Shown piece by piece: positions 50,343 through 59,670 of a DNA stretch of 64,000 nucleotides. The notes beneath the pieces are model-generated. The model saw only the letters and a program-made list of their open reading frames with translations. It was not told the origin of the DNA and searched no databases. Each line of letters starts with the position of its first letter. The first letter of the stretch is position 1. The position numbers and the translations under genes are program-made. The stretch is from Atopobiaceae bacterium. Lineage in GTDB: Bacteria > Actinomycetota > Coriobacteriia > Coriobacteriales > Atopobiaceae. The stretch lies in the NCBI GenBank assembly GCA_017510785.1, contig JAFWMH010000020.1, positions 1-64,000 on the forward strand, written 5' to 3'.

Positions 50343-51032
50343 ATGTTTCGGGCCGTCAAGGACGCTATGGTTGACGTTGGTATCAACGGCATTGTCAAGG
50401 GTTCATATTTAATATGGCTGAATTCTCACTTTCCCGGTGCACGTGTTAAGTCGTTGCGGGTTCATCCTTCTGCACAGCTTGCGCAAGGAGCACGTATAGA
50501 CCGCGATACGAGGGTTGGTGCGGGCGTAAGCGTCGGACGCCATTCTTACGTAATGCCGTATTCCACTGTTCTTAATGCTGAGATTGGTGATTTTTGCTCT
50601 ATAGGGAGCTACGTAAGCATCGGTGGGTGGGAGCATCCATATCGGTATCCCTCGACTTCGCCCGCACTCTATAGAGAGGTGCTGAAGGTACCATATGCCG
50701 ACACGGGAAAGCACGTGAAGCTGTGTGACGATGTGTGGGTAGGAGACGGGGCGATTATTCTTGGTGCCACAGTTGGTACAGGAGCGATTATTGCCGCCGG
50801 TGCAGTCGTGACGCATGATGTGCCGCCGTATGAGATATGGGGAGGAGTTCCCGCGCGTCGCATCAAAAAGCGATTCGACGATGCGGCGTGTGACCTTCTG
50901 AGCGAAATCAACTGGACGAAGTGGTCTGATGACGAGATTGGTGAGCGGGCCGACTTCTTCCTTGCCCGGGAGGATTGGACGGCTGTATTGAGGGAGATGC
51001 CTCGTTCGAGTAAAACAGAGCACGCGGAGTGA
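50343..51032 (+). CDS. Left-handed beta-helix (hexapeptide) O-acetyltransferase
   Basis: ATG 50343 follows GGAGAGGTG. Hexapeptide repeats run through residues about 40-190 (SAQLAQGARIDRDTRVGAGVSVG, AEIGDFCSIGSYVSIGGWEHPYRYPS, KLCDDVWVGDGAIILGATVGTGAIIAAGAVVTHDV, WGGVPARRIKKRF). The WEHP and GxPAR elements match CatB/serine-acetyltransferase-like sugar O-acetyltransferases with His in the HP loop. It probably acetylates a sugar of the polymer. Confidence 0.85.
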   Translation: MFRAVKDAMVDVGINGIVKGSYLIWLNSHFPGARVKSLRVHPSAQLAQGARIDRDTRVGAGVSVGRHSYVMPYSTVLNAEIGDFCSIGSYVSIGGWEHPYRYPSTSPALYREVLKVPYADTGKHVKLCDDVWVGDGAIILGATVGTGAIIAAGAVVTHDVPPYEIWGGVPARRIKKRFDDAACDLLSEINWTKWSDDEIGERADFFLAREDWTAVLREMPRSSKTEHAE

Positions 51033-51038
51033 TTTGGC

Positions 51039-52265
51039 ATGCGTACTAGAATTGAAACTCTCGTAAAGAAAGTAAATAGAATTGCGTATCGATGGGGCAG
51101 GTTTGTTGCTAAGGGTGTAACGATTGCTTTGTCGCAGAGTGCAAGGCTTATACCCATTGAACCCAATCGGATTGTCTGCATATCACATATTCAAGGACTA
51201 CAATGCGCCGATTCCCCCATGTGTATAACACAATACTTGCTTGACCACTATAAAGGTGATTTTGAGATATGTTGGTTGGTCAAGGACCCGCGTCGTTTTA
51301 AAGAGCTTGAAGACAAGGGGATTCGGTTGGTCAAATTCAAAACACTTTCAGACTTCTATTATTCCAACACTGCTCAGGTGTTTATCTCGAATCTATTTGG
51401 GCCTCCTCCTTGGGTTGTAAAACGAAAGAACAAGATGATTGTTGAGACTACACATGGGGTGGCATATAAGTCACTCCGATCAAGTAAGGTATCTTCTTTC
51501 GAGGTTGGGTTCCCTGAAATCAAGTCTGCATCTTGGAAAATCAATGGGGCCACGCTGTGTCTTAGTGGCAATAGAATTTGTTCGGAAGATGTATATAGAA
51601 ATGAGCTGGGCTACAGGGGGGAAATTCTAGAGGAGGGTTTGCCCAGGAACGATGTTTTCTTTACCGATGGGCGAAAACAAGACGCGCGCGTTCGTGAGTG
51701 CTTTTCGCTTGATGACGAGTGCAGGATTGTGCTCATGATGCCTACGTGGCGGAAAGATCACAGTCGTGAAAACATTGAAATTGATTATCATGCGCTGGTA
51801 CATGCGCTTGAAGAGCTTTATGGCGGCAAATGGACTGTATTGTTGCGTTTGCATCACTTATCAAAGGTTGACATCTCCGACATAATGGATACATATTCAG
51901 ATTGTGTTTTAAATGCAACAGATTACCCAGTCGTTCAGGATTTGTTGTGCGCTGGTGACTTGCTCATTACGGACTACTCTTCGGTTATGTGGGACTTTGC
52001 CCTAAGAGAACGACCAATTCTTATTTTTGCTCCCGACGGTGAAGAATACCGCCAGGGAAGGGGCTTCAATGTTCCTCCGGAAGAGTGGGGACTAGTTACA
52101 AGCTCCACGCAAAGTGAACTGCTTGATGGAATTCGCTCGCATTCTTATGAAGAGCTATGCGAGGCGTCGCGTGCGCATCTTAAGAGGTTCGGGAGTTGCG
52201 AGACGGGACATGCGACGGAGGCGGTTTGCAAACGGATTGCATCTTTTTGCAGGACGGAGGACTAG
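51039..52265 (+). CDS. CDP-glycerol glycerophosphotransferase (TagB/TagF family)
   Basis: ATG 51039 starts six bases after the previous stop. The 408-residue protein has the CDP-glycerol transferase pattern: IVETTHGVAYKSLR (conserved His), GLPRNDVFF, LMMPTWRKDHS, VLLRLHHLSKVDI and LLITDYSSVMWDFALRERPILIFAPD. It transfers glycerol-phosphate from CDP-glycerol to a lipid-linked glycan at the inner membrane face. The genes at 53423 and 56592 would make CDP-glycerol. From here to about 56 kb the DNA is distinctly more A+T-rich than the rest of the window. Confidence 0.87.
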   Translation: MRTRIETLVKKVNRIAYRWGRFVAKGVTIALSQSARLIPIEPNRIVCISHIQGLQCADSPMCITQYLLDHYKGDFEICWLVKDPRRFKELEDKGIRLVKFKTLSDFYYSNTAQVFISNLFGPPPWVVKRKNKMIVETTHGVAYKSLRSSKVSSFEVGFPEIKSASWKINGATLCLSGNRICSEDVYRNELGYRGEILEEGLPRNDVFFTDGRKQDARVRECFSLDDECRIVLMMPTWRKDHSRENIEIDYHALVHALEELYGGKWTVLLRLHHLSKVDISDIMDTYSDCVLNATDYPVVQDLLCAGDLLITDYSSVMWDFALRERPILIFAPDGEEYRQGRGFNVPPEEWGLVTSSTQSELLDGIRSHSYEELCEASRAHLKRFGSCETGHATEAVCKRIASFCRTED

Positions 52266-53405
52266 GTGCGCATAGGTTACATTACGCATGCGAATACGCT
52301 GACGGGCGCAAGTCGCTCTCTTATCGACATCATTGTGCATATGGGGGAGTATGGGAATGAACCCATCGTTTTTGTACGCCAAGACGGAAATCTGACGGAA
52401 GAGCTCGATCGTTTACACATTGAATGGCATAGGGTTCGTTACGCGATGACGTTGAGCAACAACGATGGAAAATGGTGGAGAGACGCTGCCAAGCGAGCTC
52501 TATATTGGCCTGGCGTGTCGGCCCTCTGCAAACAGCTCAAAACGCTGCAGATTGATGTGGTTCACAACAATTCGCTGTTGTACGACGGCGGGATGGCTGC
52601 AGCAAAGAAGCTTGGGCTTCCCTATGTGTGTCATATTAGAGAATTCATGCAGGAAGATCATGGGCTTCAGTTCCTGCATGAGTCACGAACGAGGACGTTG
52701 GCAACTCAAAGTGACGCAGCCATTGCAATATCGCAAGCAATAGCCAAAAAGTATGCGGATTGGTTTTCGAACGACAAGCTCATCGTATTGCCCGACGGTC
52801 TGGACATTGATACGTATCGCATGGACCATGGTCCTCTATTGGAAGGCCCGATATGTCGTTTGCTGTTGCCTGGTAGAATCGCACCGGGGAAAGGGCAGCT
52901 TGACGCAATTCGAGCTGTTGGCGTGTTGCGTGCAAGAGGGCTCAATATAGCTCTTACTATCGTGGGGGGACAAGATAAGGAAGGTGCCTATGCCCGTCAG
53001 TGCATATCGTACATTCAGGAGCATGGTTTAGAGTCGATAGTTGAAATGCGCGAGTTCGTAAATGATTTAACTGAGCTGAAGCAGGCTGCTGATATTACGT
53101 TGACGTGCTCGCGCTCGGAAGCCTTGGGCAGGGTTACCGTAGAGGGAATGCTCTGCGGCACACTCGTAATTGGCGCTAATTCTGGCGCGACGCCAGAGAT
53201 AATCGAAGACAGCGTAAGTGGGCTGCTGTACGAGTCGGGCAACGTGGAGGATTTGGCAGACAAAATTCAATGGGCTATAGAGAGCCCCGATGTAGCACGA
53301 AAGCTTGCCATTACGGGTCAGAGAAGTGCTGCAGAAAAGTATAGCGTTGAAGCCTATAATCAACGACTAGCCAGCATATATCAAGAGATATACGCCCAGT
53401 CGTAG
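52266..53405 (+). CDS. GT4-family glycosyltransferase
   Basis: GTG 52266 directly follows the previous stop and has ACGGAGG upstream. [23 protein letters not shown] is the N-terminal GT-B start; [93 protein letters not shown] form the nucleotide-sugar site with the [11 protein letters not shown] (E-x7-E) motif. Donor and acceptor cannot be told. Confidence 0.9.
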   Translation: MRIGYITHANTLTGASRSLIDIIVHMGEYGNEPIVFVRQDGNLTEELDRLHIEWHRVRYAMTLSNNDGKWWRDAAKRALYWPGVSALCKQLKTLQIDVVHNNSLLYDGGMAAAKKLGLPYVCHIREFMQEDHGLQFLHESRTRTLATQSDAAIAISQAIAKKYADWFSNDKLIVLPDGLDIDTYRMDHGPLLEGPICRLLLPGRIAPGKGQLDAIRAVGVLRARGLNIALTIVGGQDKEGAYARQCISYIQEHGLESIVEMREFVNDLTELKQAADITLTCSRSEALGRVTVEGMLCGTLVIGANSGATPEIIEDSVSGLLYESGNVEDLADKIQWAIESPDVARKLAITGQRSAAEKYSVEAYNQRLASIYQEIYAQS

Positions 53406-53422
53406 TCACGACGGAGAATGAC

Positions 53423-53815
53423 ATGAAACGTGTAATTACGTACGGAACATTCGATCTTCTGCATTACGGTCATATCAATTTGCTGCAACGCGCCAAAGCC
53501 CTCGGCGATTATCTTATCGTTGCGCTTTCAACTGATGAGTTCAACTGGAAAGAAAAGAAAAAGAAGTGCTATTTCGAGTATGAAGAGCGGAAACGGTTGC
53601 TTGAGGCCGTGCGTTATGTGGATTTGGTCATTCCAGAGGAAACGTGGGAACAAAAGCGGAGCGATATTCACGAATATCATATCGATGTCTTTGTAATGGG
53701 TGATGATTGGGCTGGAAAATTTGACTACTTGCGTGATGAGTCTTGCGAAGTGGTGTATTTGCCGCGCACACCCGAGATATCAACAACGCAAATCAAGCAC
53801 GATTTGGGCAAATGA
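53423..53815 (+). CDS. tagD: Glycerol-3-phosphate cytidylyltransferase (TagD type), copy 1
   Basis: ATG 53423 has GACGGAG upstream. [32 protein letters not shown] contains the HxGH nucleotidyltransferase motif; [15 protein letters not shown] and [15 protein letters not shown] are the TagD ending. The 130-residue length is exact for the family. It makes CDP-glycerol for the transferase at 51039. Confidence 0.92.
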   Translation: MKRVITYGTFDLLHYGHINLLQRAKALGDYLIVALSTDEFNWKEKKKKCYFEYEERKRLLEAVRYVDLVIPEETWEQKRSDIHEYHIDVFVMGDDWAGKFDYLRDESCEVVYLPRTPEISTTQIKHDLGK

Positions 53816-53856
53816 GTTAACAAGGTGTTTGCGTCGATGGGAGTCAGACGAAGAAC

Positions 53857-55593
53857 ATGCTTGAAACAAATGTTCAAAATCGAAAACTATACGAGTTTTT
53901 GGCTGCGATAACACTTGCTGTTTATGTTTTTTCGCAACTGATCATCAGGCACACCACTATGCAAGACTCGCTGGTGTGGGCTGGTGGTGGCTTGGAGAAT
54001 GTGGCAATAAGTTTAACTACGGCATGCGTGCTCATCACCATTTTTCTTAAGAGGTACGAGCGAACGATAGCACAAATCATTGCGACCGTACTATCCATAG
54101 TGGTACTGACGTACTCCTTACAGCGCACAGATAGCTACCTTTTGGTTATATCTTGTTTTGTTTTGTTTGCAGTCTCAGACGTAGACTACAGAAAGCTAAT
54201 GAAGATATACCTTCAAGTCATGGTGCCCTGTATTGCGGCTATCATGTTGCTTTCGATTGCTGGACTGGTTGTGAACAAGGATGTTGCTCCCGGTGGGAGG
54301 CTTGTGTTTTCGTACGGCTTCACACATCCCAACACATTGGGCGCATTACTGGTCAGTGTATTTGGAGCATTTGCATGCATTAACAGAGAGAAAAAACGAG
54401 GCTTGCCGCTCGCTGTGGCACTGTCGTGGATTTCTGGCGGCTATGCAATGATGGTGCTGAACTCGCATGCTTCAGCGGTGGTTTTATTCTGCTATGGGCT
54501 CATCGCGTTGGTCGAACGATTGCTTGTCTTTCGGTTTCGTGTGGCATTTAATCCAAAGCGCATGTCTTTCCTAGTTGTTGCCTGCTTGGTAGTATCGATC
54601 GCGTTTGTGCTCGCTTTAGTTGCCGTGTATACGTCCGAGAGCGCAGCGATGACCGTCGTTAACAAATTATTCCATAGTCGCATATCACACGCACATAGGT
54701 ACTTCGTCGAACATGGTGGTTATACCTTATTTGGTAGAGGGTTTGTTCGGGCATCTTCGTATCACGATGGAGGTGCCTTTAGTGCAATCGATTGTGGATA
54801 CGCCAATCTTGCGCTGGTGTATGGGCTAGCCTCTCTTTGCATACTCTCGATAGCAGTTGTACGTGCAGTGGCATATGGCATGCGTGGAATAACTACCTGC
54901 TTTGAATGGGCGGCCATTCTTTTGATGCTTGCGCAGGTACTGTTCGAGGTATATCCGCTGTACTTGTCATCAAATGCCCTCCTATTATTGCTGTTCTGCA
55001 ATAAGGAGGCGCGTGCGAACGACGTGGACTTGAAGCGCGTGCCCTGTGACCCGAGATTCGGATTCATTGCTCTCCTGCTTGTTGCAATGGTGCTTTCGGG
55101 TGGCTATGGAATCCGTAACAGCGCGACTAGTGCATCCTTGCTTCCTGGAGAGGTAACAATTGAACGAGATGAGAATACCTTTAGTGTTACGGTTGCAGAA
55201 AACCTCGATGCCAGCATACGATATGGCGATGTGTTGCTACACGGGCACTTGGTGCTATGTGGCGGTGATGAGGAAAGCTTGCTCTACCAAGTTAAGAAGC
55301 CAGAGTATGATGACGCTACGAAAGACTCATCTACGTTGACGGCTATTCTGCGGGTTCCACGATCTGGATTTGTGGGCGATTGTTTGGGACCCTGGATGGT
55401 ATATATTGCCGATGCTAGTATTGGGCTCGATATTGGAGACTGGGCATATGTGGCAAGTGACAATACGGCAATGGCTGGCAGCTGTGCATTCTTCAATCCA
55501 ATGACTGCTACGAGAAGTACGCTTATGAGTATGTCTAGTCAGTACAAGTGGCTTCTCAATGATGACGGCTTGTTGCTTTATACTCACGGTTAG
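53857..55593 (+). CDS. Wzy-like polymerase or O-antigen ligase membrane protein
   Basis: ATG 53857 follows GAAGAAC, a weak site. About 11 hydrophobic segments lie in residues 15-425 with a loop FSYGFTHPNTLGALLVSVFGAFA, which carries the HPN-LG pattern of O-antigen ligase/polymerase proteins, and GGYTLFGRGFVRASSYHDGG. Residues about 430-578 are a soluble extracytoplasmic domain (VAENLDASIRYGDVLLHGHL, DIGDWAYVASDNTAMAG), longer than usual. It should polymerise or ligate repeat units outside the membrane. Confidence 0.78.
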   Translation: MLETNVQNRKLYEFLAAITLAVYVFSQLIIRHTTMQDSLVWAGGGLENVAISLTTACVLITIFLKRYERTIAQIIATVLSIVVLTYSLQRTDSYLLVISCFVLFAVSDVDYRKLMKIYLQVMVPCIAAIMLLSIAGLVVNKDVAPGGRLVFSYGFTHPNTLGALLVSVFGAFACINREKKRGLPLAVALSWISGGYAMMVLNSHASAVVLFCYGLIALVERLLVFRFRVAFNPKRMSFLVVACLVVSIAFVLALVAVYTSESAAMTVVNKLFHSRISHAHRYFVEHGGYTLFGRGFVRASSYHDGGAFSAIDCGYANLALVYGLASLCILSIAVVRAVAYGMRGITTCFEWAAILLMLAQVLFEVYPLYLSSNALLLLLFCNKEARANDVDLKRVPCDPRFGFIALLLVAMVLSGGYGIRNSATSASLLPGEVTIERDENTFSVTVAENLDASIRYGDVLLHGHLVLCGGDEESLLYQVKKPEYDDATKDSSTLTAILRVPRSGFVGDCLGPWMVYIADASIGLDIGDWAYVASDNTAMAGSCAFFNPMTATRSTLMSMSSQYKWLLNDDGLLLYTHG

Positions 55594-55633
55594 CTGCATT
55601 CGAATTCTTGGTTCGCAAGGAAAGGCTCATCCT

Positions 55634-56572
55634 ATGAACGAGTTGCAAAAGACGATACTTGAGATTTATTCCTGTTTTGAGGACATATGCAGCAGGCATG
55701 GTTTTCGTTTTTTTGCGATAGGCGGAACGGCGATTGGCACAGCAAGGCATCAGGGCTTCATTCCGTGGGATGACGACTTGGACGTGGCGATGCCCATAGA
55801 GGATTTTAAACAGTTCGTGCAGTGTGCGCCAAGCGAACTGCCGCCATGGTACTCGCTCGTCACGCCTCGGGATAGGCCGCATTATTCCTACATCTTTATA
55901 AAAATCGAAGACACGCGGACTACGTGTATTGAAAAGAAATATGCTCGAGGAAATCTTATCGATTGCTACACCGGGGTTTGGATTGACATTATGCCAATGG
56001 CGGGTGTCCCCAATCCTGGAATTGATCGTCTACGCTTCTTGGCGCGCATTTCATCATGCGCGATGAACAATCAAGCGCTGCGACTGCCAGCTAGCTCGTT
56101 GGTTCGTGCGCGGGCTAAGATTCGCGGGTTAATGAAGGCACCGCTATATGGCAGGATTGAGAAGCACTATTACAGCGACAAGTGGCTCGAGCTTTTGGAA
56201 CAGCATGGTTTTGATGAGGAAGACTATACGGGCTACACATGGAGCACACCGAGCAAGCGCTGGTTGCCCGCAACAGTATCGAGGGATATTTTCAAACATA
56301 CCAGCCAAGAAGGCACCGCGGCAGGTCGTAAACTCGAGAATCTCATTTTTCCAAAGAAGTGGTTTGCGGAGTACGTAGACATGCCTTTCGAGAGTACCAT
56401 GATGCGTATGCCTTCTGCATGGGATGAGTATCTCACTGCTCAGTTCGGCGATTACATGAAACCGCCAAAGGCAACTCAGCAAGAGACGCATTCTTGCTTT
56501 GTTGACTTGAGCCATCCGGTCGAAGAGTATCGTGCTGGCATACGAGATATCCCCGAATCGTATTGGGATTGA
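55634..56572 (+). CDS. LicD-family phosphotransferase
   Basis: ATG 55634 follows GGAAAGG; the frame also overlaps the previous gene but without a site there. RFFAIGGTAIGTARHQGFIPWDDDLDVAMP is the LicD nucleotidyltransferase-like motif (DDDLD metal site), with LIDCYTGVWIDIMPM and WFAEYVDMPFEST further on. LicD proteins move phosphocholine, glycerol- or ribitol-phosphate from CDP donors onto surface glycans. With CDP-glycerol present, a phosphoglycerol transfer is likely. Confidence 0.9.
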   Translation: MNELQKTILEIYSCFEDICSRHGFRFFAIGGTAIGTARHQGFIPWDDDLDVAMPIEDFKQFVQCAPSELPPWYSLVTPRDRPHYSYIFIKIEDTRTTCIEKKYARGNLIDCYTGVWIDIMPMAGVPNPGIDRLRFLARISSCAMNNQALRLPASSLVRARAKIRGLMKAPLYGRIEKHYYSDKWLELLEQHGFDEEDYTGYTWSTPSKRWLPATVSRDIFKHTSQEGTAAGRKLENLIFPKKWFAEYVDMPFESTMMRMPSAWDEYLTAQFGDYMKPPKATQQETHSCFVDLSHPVEEYRAGIRDIPESYWD

Positions 56573-56591
56573 TGCAACATGAGGAGCGTGT

Positions 56592-57008
56592 ATGGTAATT
56601 GGATATACTGCAGGTGTGTATGACCTTTTTCATATTGGTCATTTGAACCTTTTAAAGAATGCTCGCGGCATGTGCGACAAACTTGTGGTGGGCGTCACCG
56701 TGGACGATCTCGTTACGTACAAGGGAAAGCATGCGATTATTCCGTTTGAGGATCGTATTGAAATTGTGCGCAGCTGCAAGTATGTGGATGCCGCTGTTCC
56801 GCAGTATGATATGAACAAGGTCAAAGCCTGCAAGGAACTAGGTGCGAAGATGCTGTTTGTTGGTGACGATTGGTACGGCACCGAAAAATGGAGAGAGTAC
56901 GAGGCTGAGGCAGCAGGCTATGATATTCAAATAGTCTATTTCCCGTACACCAAAGGAGTGTCGTCAACACAAATAACCAAGGCCTTGCGAGCGGTGCGAG
57001 GAGAATGA
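56592..57008 (+). CDS. Glycerol-3-phosphate cytidylyltransferase-like enzyme, copy 2
   Basis: ATG 56592 follows AGGAG. IGYTAGVYDLFHIGHLNLLKNARGMCDKLVVG has HxGH; MLFVGDDWYGTEKW and GVSSTQITKAL complete the family. It differs clearly from copy 1 (TAGVYD instead of TYGTFD; 138 residues), so it may use another substrate such as a different polyol phosphate or phosphocholine-like group. The stop overlaps the next start (ATGA). Confidence 0.88.
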   Translation: MVIGYTAGVYDLFHIGHLNLLKNARGMCDKLVVGVTVDDLVTYKGKHAIIPFEDRIEIVRSCKYVDAAVPQYDMNKVKACKELGAKMLFVGDDWYGTEKWREYEAEAAGYDIQIVYFPYTKGVSSTQITKALRAVRGE

Positions 57009-58099
57009 TGAAGGGCGAGATGGAGGCTGCGATGGATGCTTCAACGTTGGATGCGGATTTGCGTTACTGCGCGAGCTCCTTCTTGATGTATAGAACTGTT
57101 CCTCGGAAGAACAAGTGTTTTACGAAGGCGTTACCCATACGACGATTCGAGCGCGGGAACGTTGAGACCGTTATGAGTAGCGAGGATTTGGAACGGGCGT
57201 TGTCGCGTCAGGTTCAAGCAGCATGTGCCAATGGAAGGGCGGCGCTTGCTCTTTCTGGTGGTATAGATTCGGCCGTTCTCGCAAAAATGATGCCAGCTGG
57301 ATCGGTAGCCTATACGTTTCGGTGTGTTGTTCCGGGCGTCGAAGTGGTTGACGAATCGAGTCGCGCGGCTCTTTATGCGGCGGAATGTGGCCTCGAACAC
57401 CGTATTGTTGAGATCGGCTGGGATGACGTTGAGCAATTTGCTCCAAAACTGATGATGACGAAAGGCGCTCCCATCCATTCGATAGAGGTGCAAATATACA
57501 AGGCTGCTCTTCAGGCGAAGGCGGATGGTTTTGACGCATTGATATTTGGCGAGAGTGCCGACTGCAACTATGGCGGATTGTCTGGCGTGCTCTCGCGGGA
57601 TTGGACGATTGGCGAGTACATTGATCGTTACTGCTTTGTGTTGCCTTACAAGGTACTTAAAGAATGGGATATGGACGTATCGCATTTCGAACCGTTCGTA
57701 GATAAGAACGGCTATGTTGACGTTCATGAACACTTCAGGCGCTTCTTCTTTGTTGAGTCGATGGGTTCGTACGAGAACGCAATGACGCTTGCGGGCCTTA
57801 ACTTCGTTGCGCCATATGCAAACACATGGATGGGTGTACCCCTGGACTATGGCCGCGTTCGTGCAGGGGAGAACAAATATTTGGTACGCGAGATATTCAA
57901 TCGCCTCTATCCCAATTGGGAAGTGCCGGTTAAAACGCCCATGCCCCGTCCAACCGAAGAATGGCTAAAATCATGGGATGGACCCGTTCGTCCGGAGTTT
58001 TGGCCACATTGTACGGATCGGATGACGGGCGATCAAAAGTGGCTTGTATGGTCGCTTGAGAAGTTTCTCAACACGATTGAGGAAGCGGCGTTGATCTGA
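57005..58099 (+). CDS. Asparagine-synthase-like (N-type ATP pyrophosphatase) enzyme without glutaminase domain
   Basis: ATG 57005 overlaps the previous stop; ATG 57008 is equally possible. Residues about 75-95 have ALALSGGIDSAVLAKM, the SGGxDS PP-loop of asparagine synthase C-domains, followed by DALIFGESADCNYGGLSGVL and TPMPRPTEEWLKSWDG. There is no N-terminal glutaminase Cys2 domain, so ammonia or another amine must come from elsewhere. In this locus it may amidate a uronic or ulosonic carboxylate, or form another ATP-dependent amide; substrate unknown. Confidence 0.75.
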   Translation: MMKGEMEAAMDASTLDADLRYCASSFLMYRTVPRKNKCFTKALPIRRFERGNVETVMSSEDLERALSRQVQAACANGRAALALSGGIDSAVLAKMMPAGSVAYTFRCVVPGVEVVDESSRAALYAAECGLEHRIVEIGWDDVEQFAPKLMMTKGAPIHSIEVQIYKAALQAKADGFDALIFGESADCNYGGLSGVLSRDWTIGEYIDRYCFVLPYKVLKEWDMDVSHFEPFVDKNGYVDVHEHFRRFFFVESMGSYENAMTLAGLNFVAPYANTWMGVPLDYGRVRAGENKYLVREIFNRLYPNWEVPVKTPMPRPTEEWLKSWDGPVRPEFWPHCTDRMTGDQKWLVWSLEKFLNTIEEAALI

Positions 58100-58121
58100 T
58101 TACTTAGGAAGGGTTTGTGCT

Positions 58122-59579
58122 TTGCTGGGCAAGCTCAAAAGCAAATACCGTTCGATGCCCGTGCAAGTTCGGGCATCGCTCTGGTCACTCATATGCGGGG
58201 TTTTGCAACGCGGTATCACCGTAATCGTGACGCCTGTGTTTACGCGCCTCATGTCGACTTCCGAGTATGGCGAATACACGGCCTTCTCTTCGTGGCTCGA
58301 TGTGCTTGGGATTTTTTTGACCCTCAGGCTTTACTGGGGCGTGTTCATGCAGGGACTAGTTCGATACGATGACGACAAAGACCAGTATACTTCCGCACTC
58401 ATAGGGCTCGTCACCACGCTTGAGTGCGTGGGCTTTGCAATATACATGCCCTTTCGGGCATACTGGAATTCGTTGACGGGGTTATCAACACGCTTGACGG
58501 TGTGCATCTTCGTGGTTAGTTGGGCCAGCGCATTGTTTGGGTTTTGGCAAACGCGGCAACGCATCGTGTATCGTTACAGGGCCTTGGTAGGCTTAACGGT
58601 TACAATGGCGGTATGCCAACCGCTTGCGGGCATTTTGGCGGTACTCGCTTTTCCCGACGCAAAAGTCGAGGCTAGGGTATTATCCATGGCGCTTGTCCAG
58701 CTTATGTGCTTCGGGTGGCTCTTCTTTTGGTATTGGCGGAAGGGCAAGCGATTATATGTGCGTAAGCACTGGGGACATGCGCTGCGGTTCAATATTCCAC
58801 TCGTTCCGCATTATCTATCGCAAGCTTTGCTCAGCACATCCGATCGAATCATGATTCGAAACATGGTGTCCTCGGCGGCTGCGGGAATCTACGGACTCTC
58901 GTATTCGCTTTCGTTTCTTATGAACATTCTGAACCAGGCGCTGCTCAACACGCTTAACCCTTGGATTTATCAGCAGATAAAAGCCAAGAACTATGCCAAT
59001 CTGGCGCGCATTTCCTACATCGCCCTTTCAGGCGTGGCCATCGCGAACCTCTTCATTGTTGCGCTTGCACCCGAGGCGATATCGCTCTTTGCCCCCGAGG
59101 AGTATCTGGAGGGAATATGGCTGGTGCCGCCACTGGCGGGGACCGTGGTGGTAACCTTCTTGTATTCGCTGTTTGCGGATTTTGAGTTTTATTATGAGCG
59201 CACCACCCTTGTTATGTGGGCGTCAATGGTTGGCGCACTCATCAACATTGGCTGTAATTGGTTGTTCATACCTCGATTCGGGTACCAGATTGCGGCTTGG
59301 ACAACATTGCTTGGTTATACGTGCTACGTTTCCATGCACTACGTATTCATGCGCAAGGTCCAACGCGAGGAAATGGGCGGAGTGCGTGTGTATGATATTA
59401 GAATAATCGTGCTCATACTCGCTGGCTTTGGATGTGCGGCAGCTACGTTAACACTTTTGTATCCATTACCTGTGGTGCGATACGCCTTGTGCGCAGCTGC
59501 AATTGCCGTTGGGATTTGGAAACGCAACCAGATAGTCGGATTACTTAAACAATTGAGAAAGCCGCGTGAGGGTGCATAG
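58122..59579 (+). CDS. Polysaccharide flippase (Wzx, MOP superfamily)
   Basis: TTG 58122 is chosen from AGGAAGGG eight bases upstream. The 485-residue protein has about 12-14 helices beginning VQVRASLWSLICGVLQRGITVIVTPVFTRLMSTSEYG, the typical start of PST-type flippases, and later PHYLSQALLSTSDRIMIRNMVSSAAAGIYGL. It should move the lipid-linked repeat unit across the membrane. Confidence 0.9.
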   Translation: MLGKLKSKYRSMPVQVRASLWSLICGVLQRGITVIVTPVFTRLMSTSEYGEYTAFSSWLDVLGIFLTLRLYWGVFMQGLVRYDDDKDQYTSALIGLVTTLECVGFAIYMPFRAYWNSLTGLSTRLTVCIFVVSWASALFGFWQTRQRIVYRYRALVGLTVTMAVCQPLAGILAVLAFPDAKVEARVLSMALVQLMCFGWLFFWYWRKGKRLYVRKHWGHALRFNIPLVPHYLSQALLSTSDRIMIRNMVSSAAAGIYGLSYSLSFLMNILNQALLNTLNPWIYQQIKAKNYANLARISYIALSGVAIANLFIVALAPEAISLFAPEEYLEGIWLVPPLAGTVVVTFLYSLFADFEFYYERTTLVMWASMVGALINIGCNWLFIPRFGYQIAAWTTLLGYTCYVSMHYVFMRKVQREEMGGVRVYDIRIIVLILAGFGCAAATLTLLYPLPVVRYALCAAAIAVGIWKRNQIVGLLKQLRKPREGA

Positions 59580-59670
59580 GGCTCCGTAACCTCGCGTTTT
59601 CAACTGGTCGGTAACTGTTATCCTGTTTGCGAGGTGACATTGAACAAGAAGGTTCTAGAGGTGTGAGATT

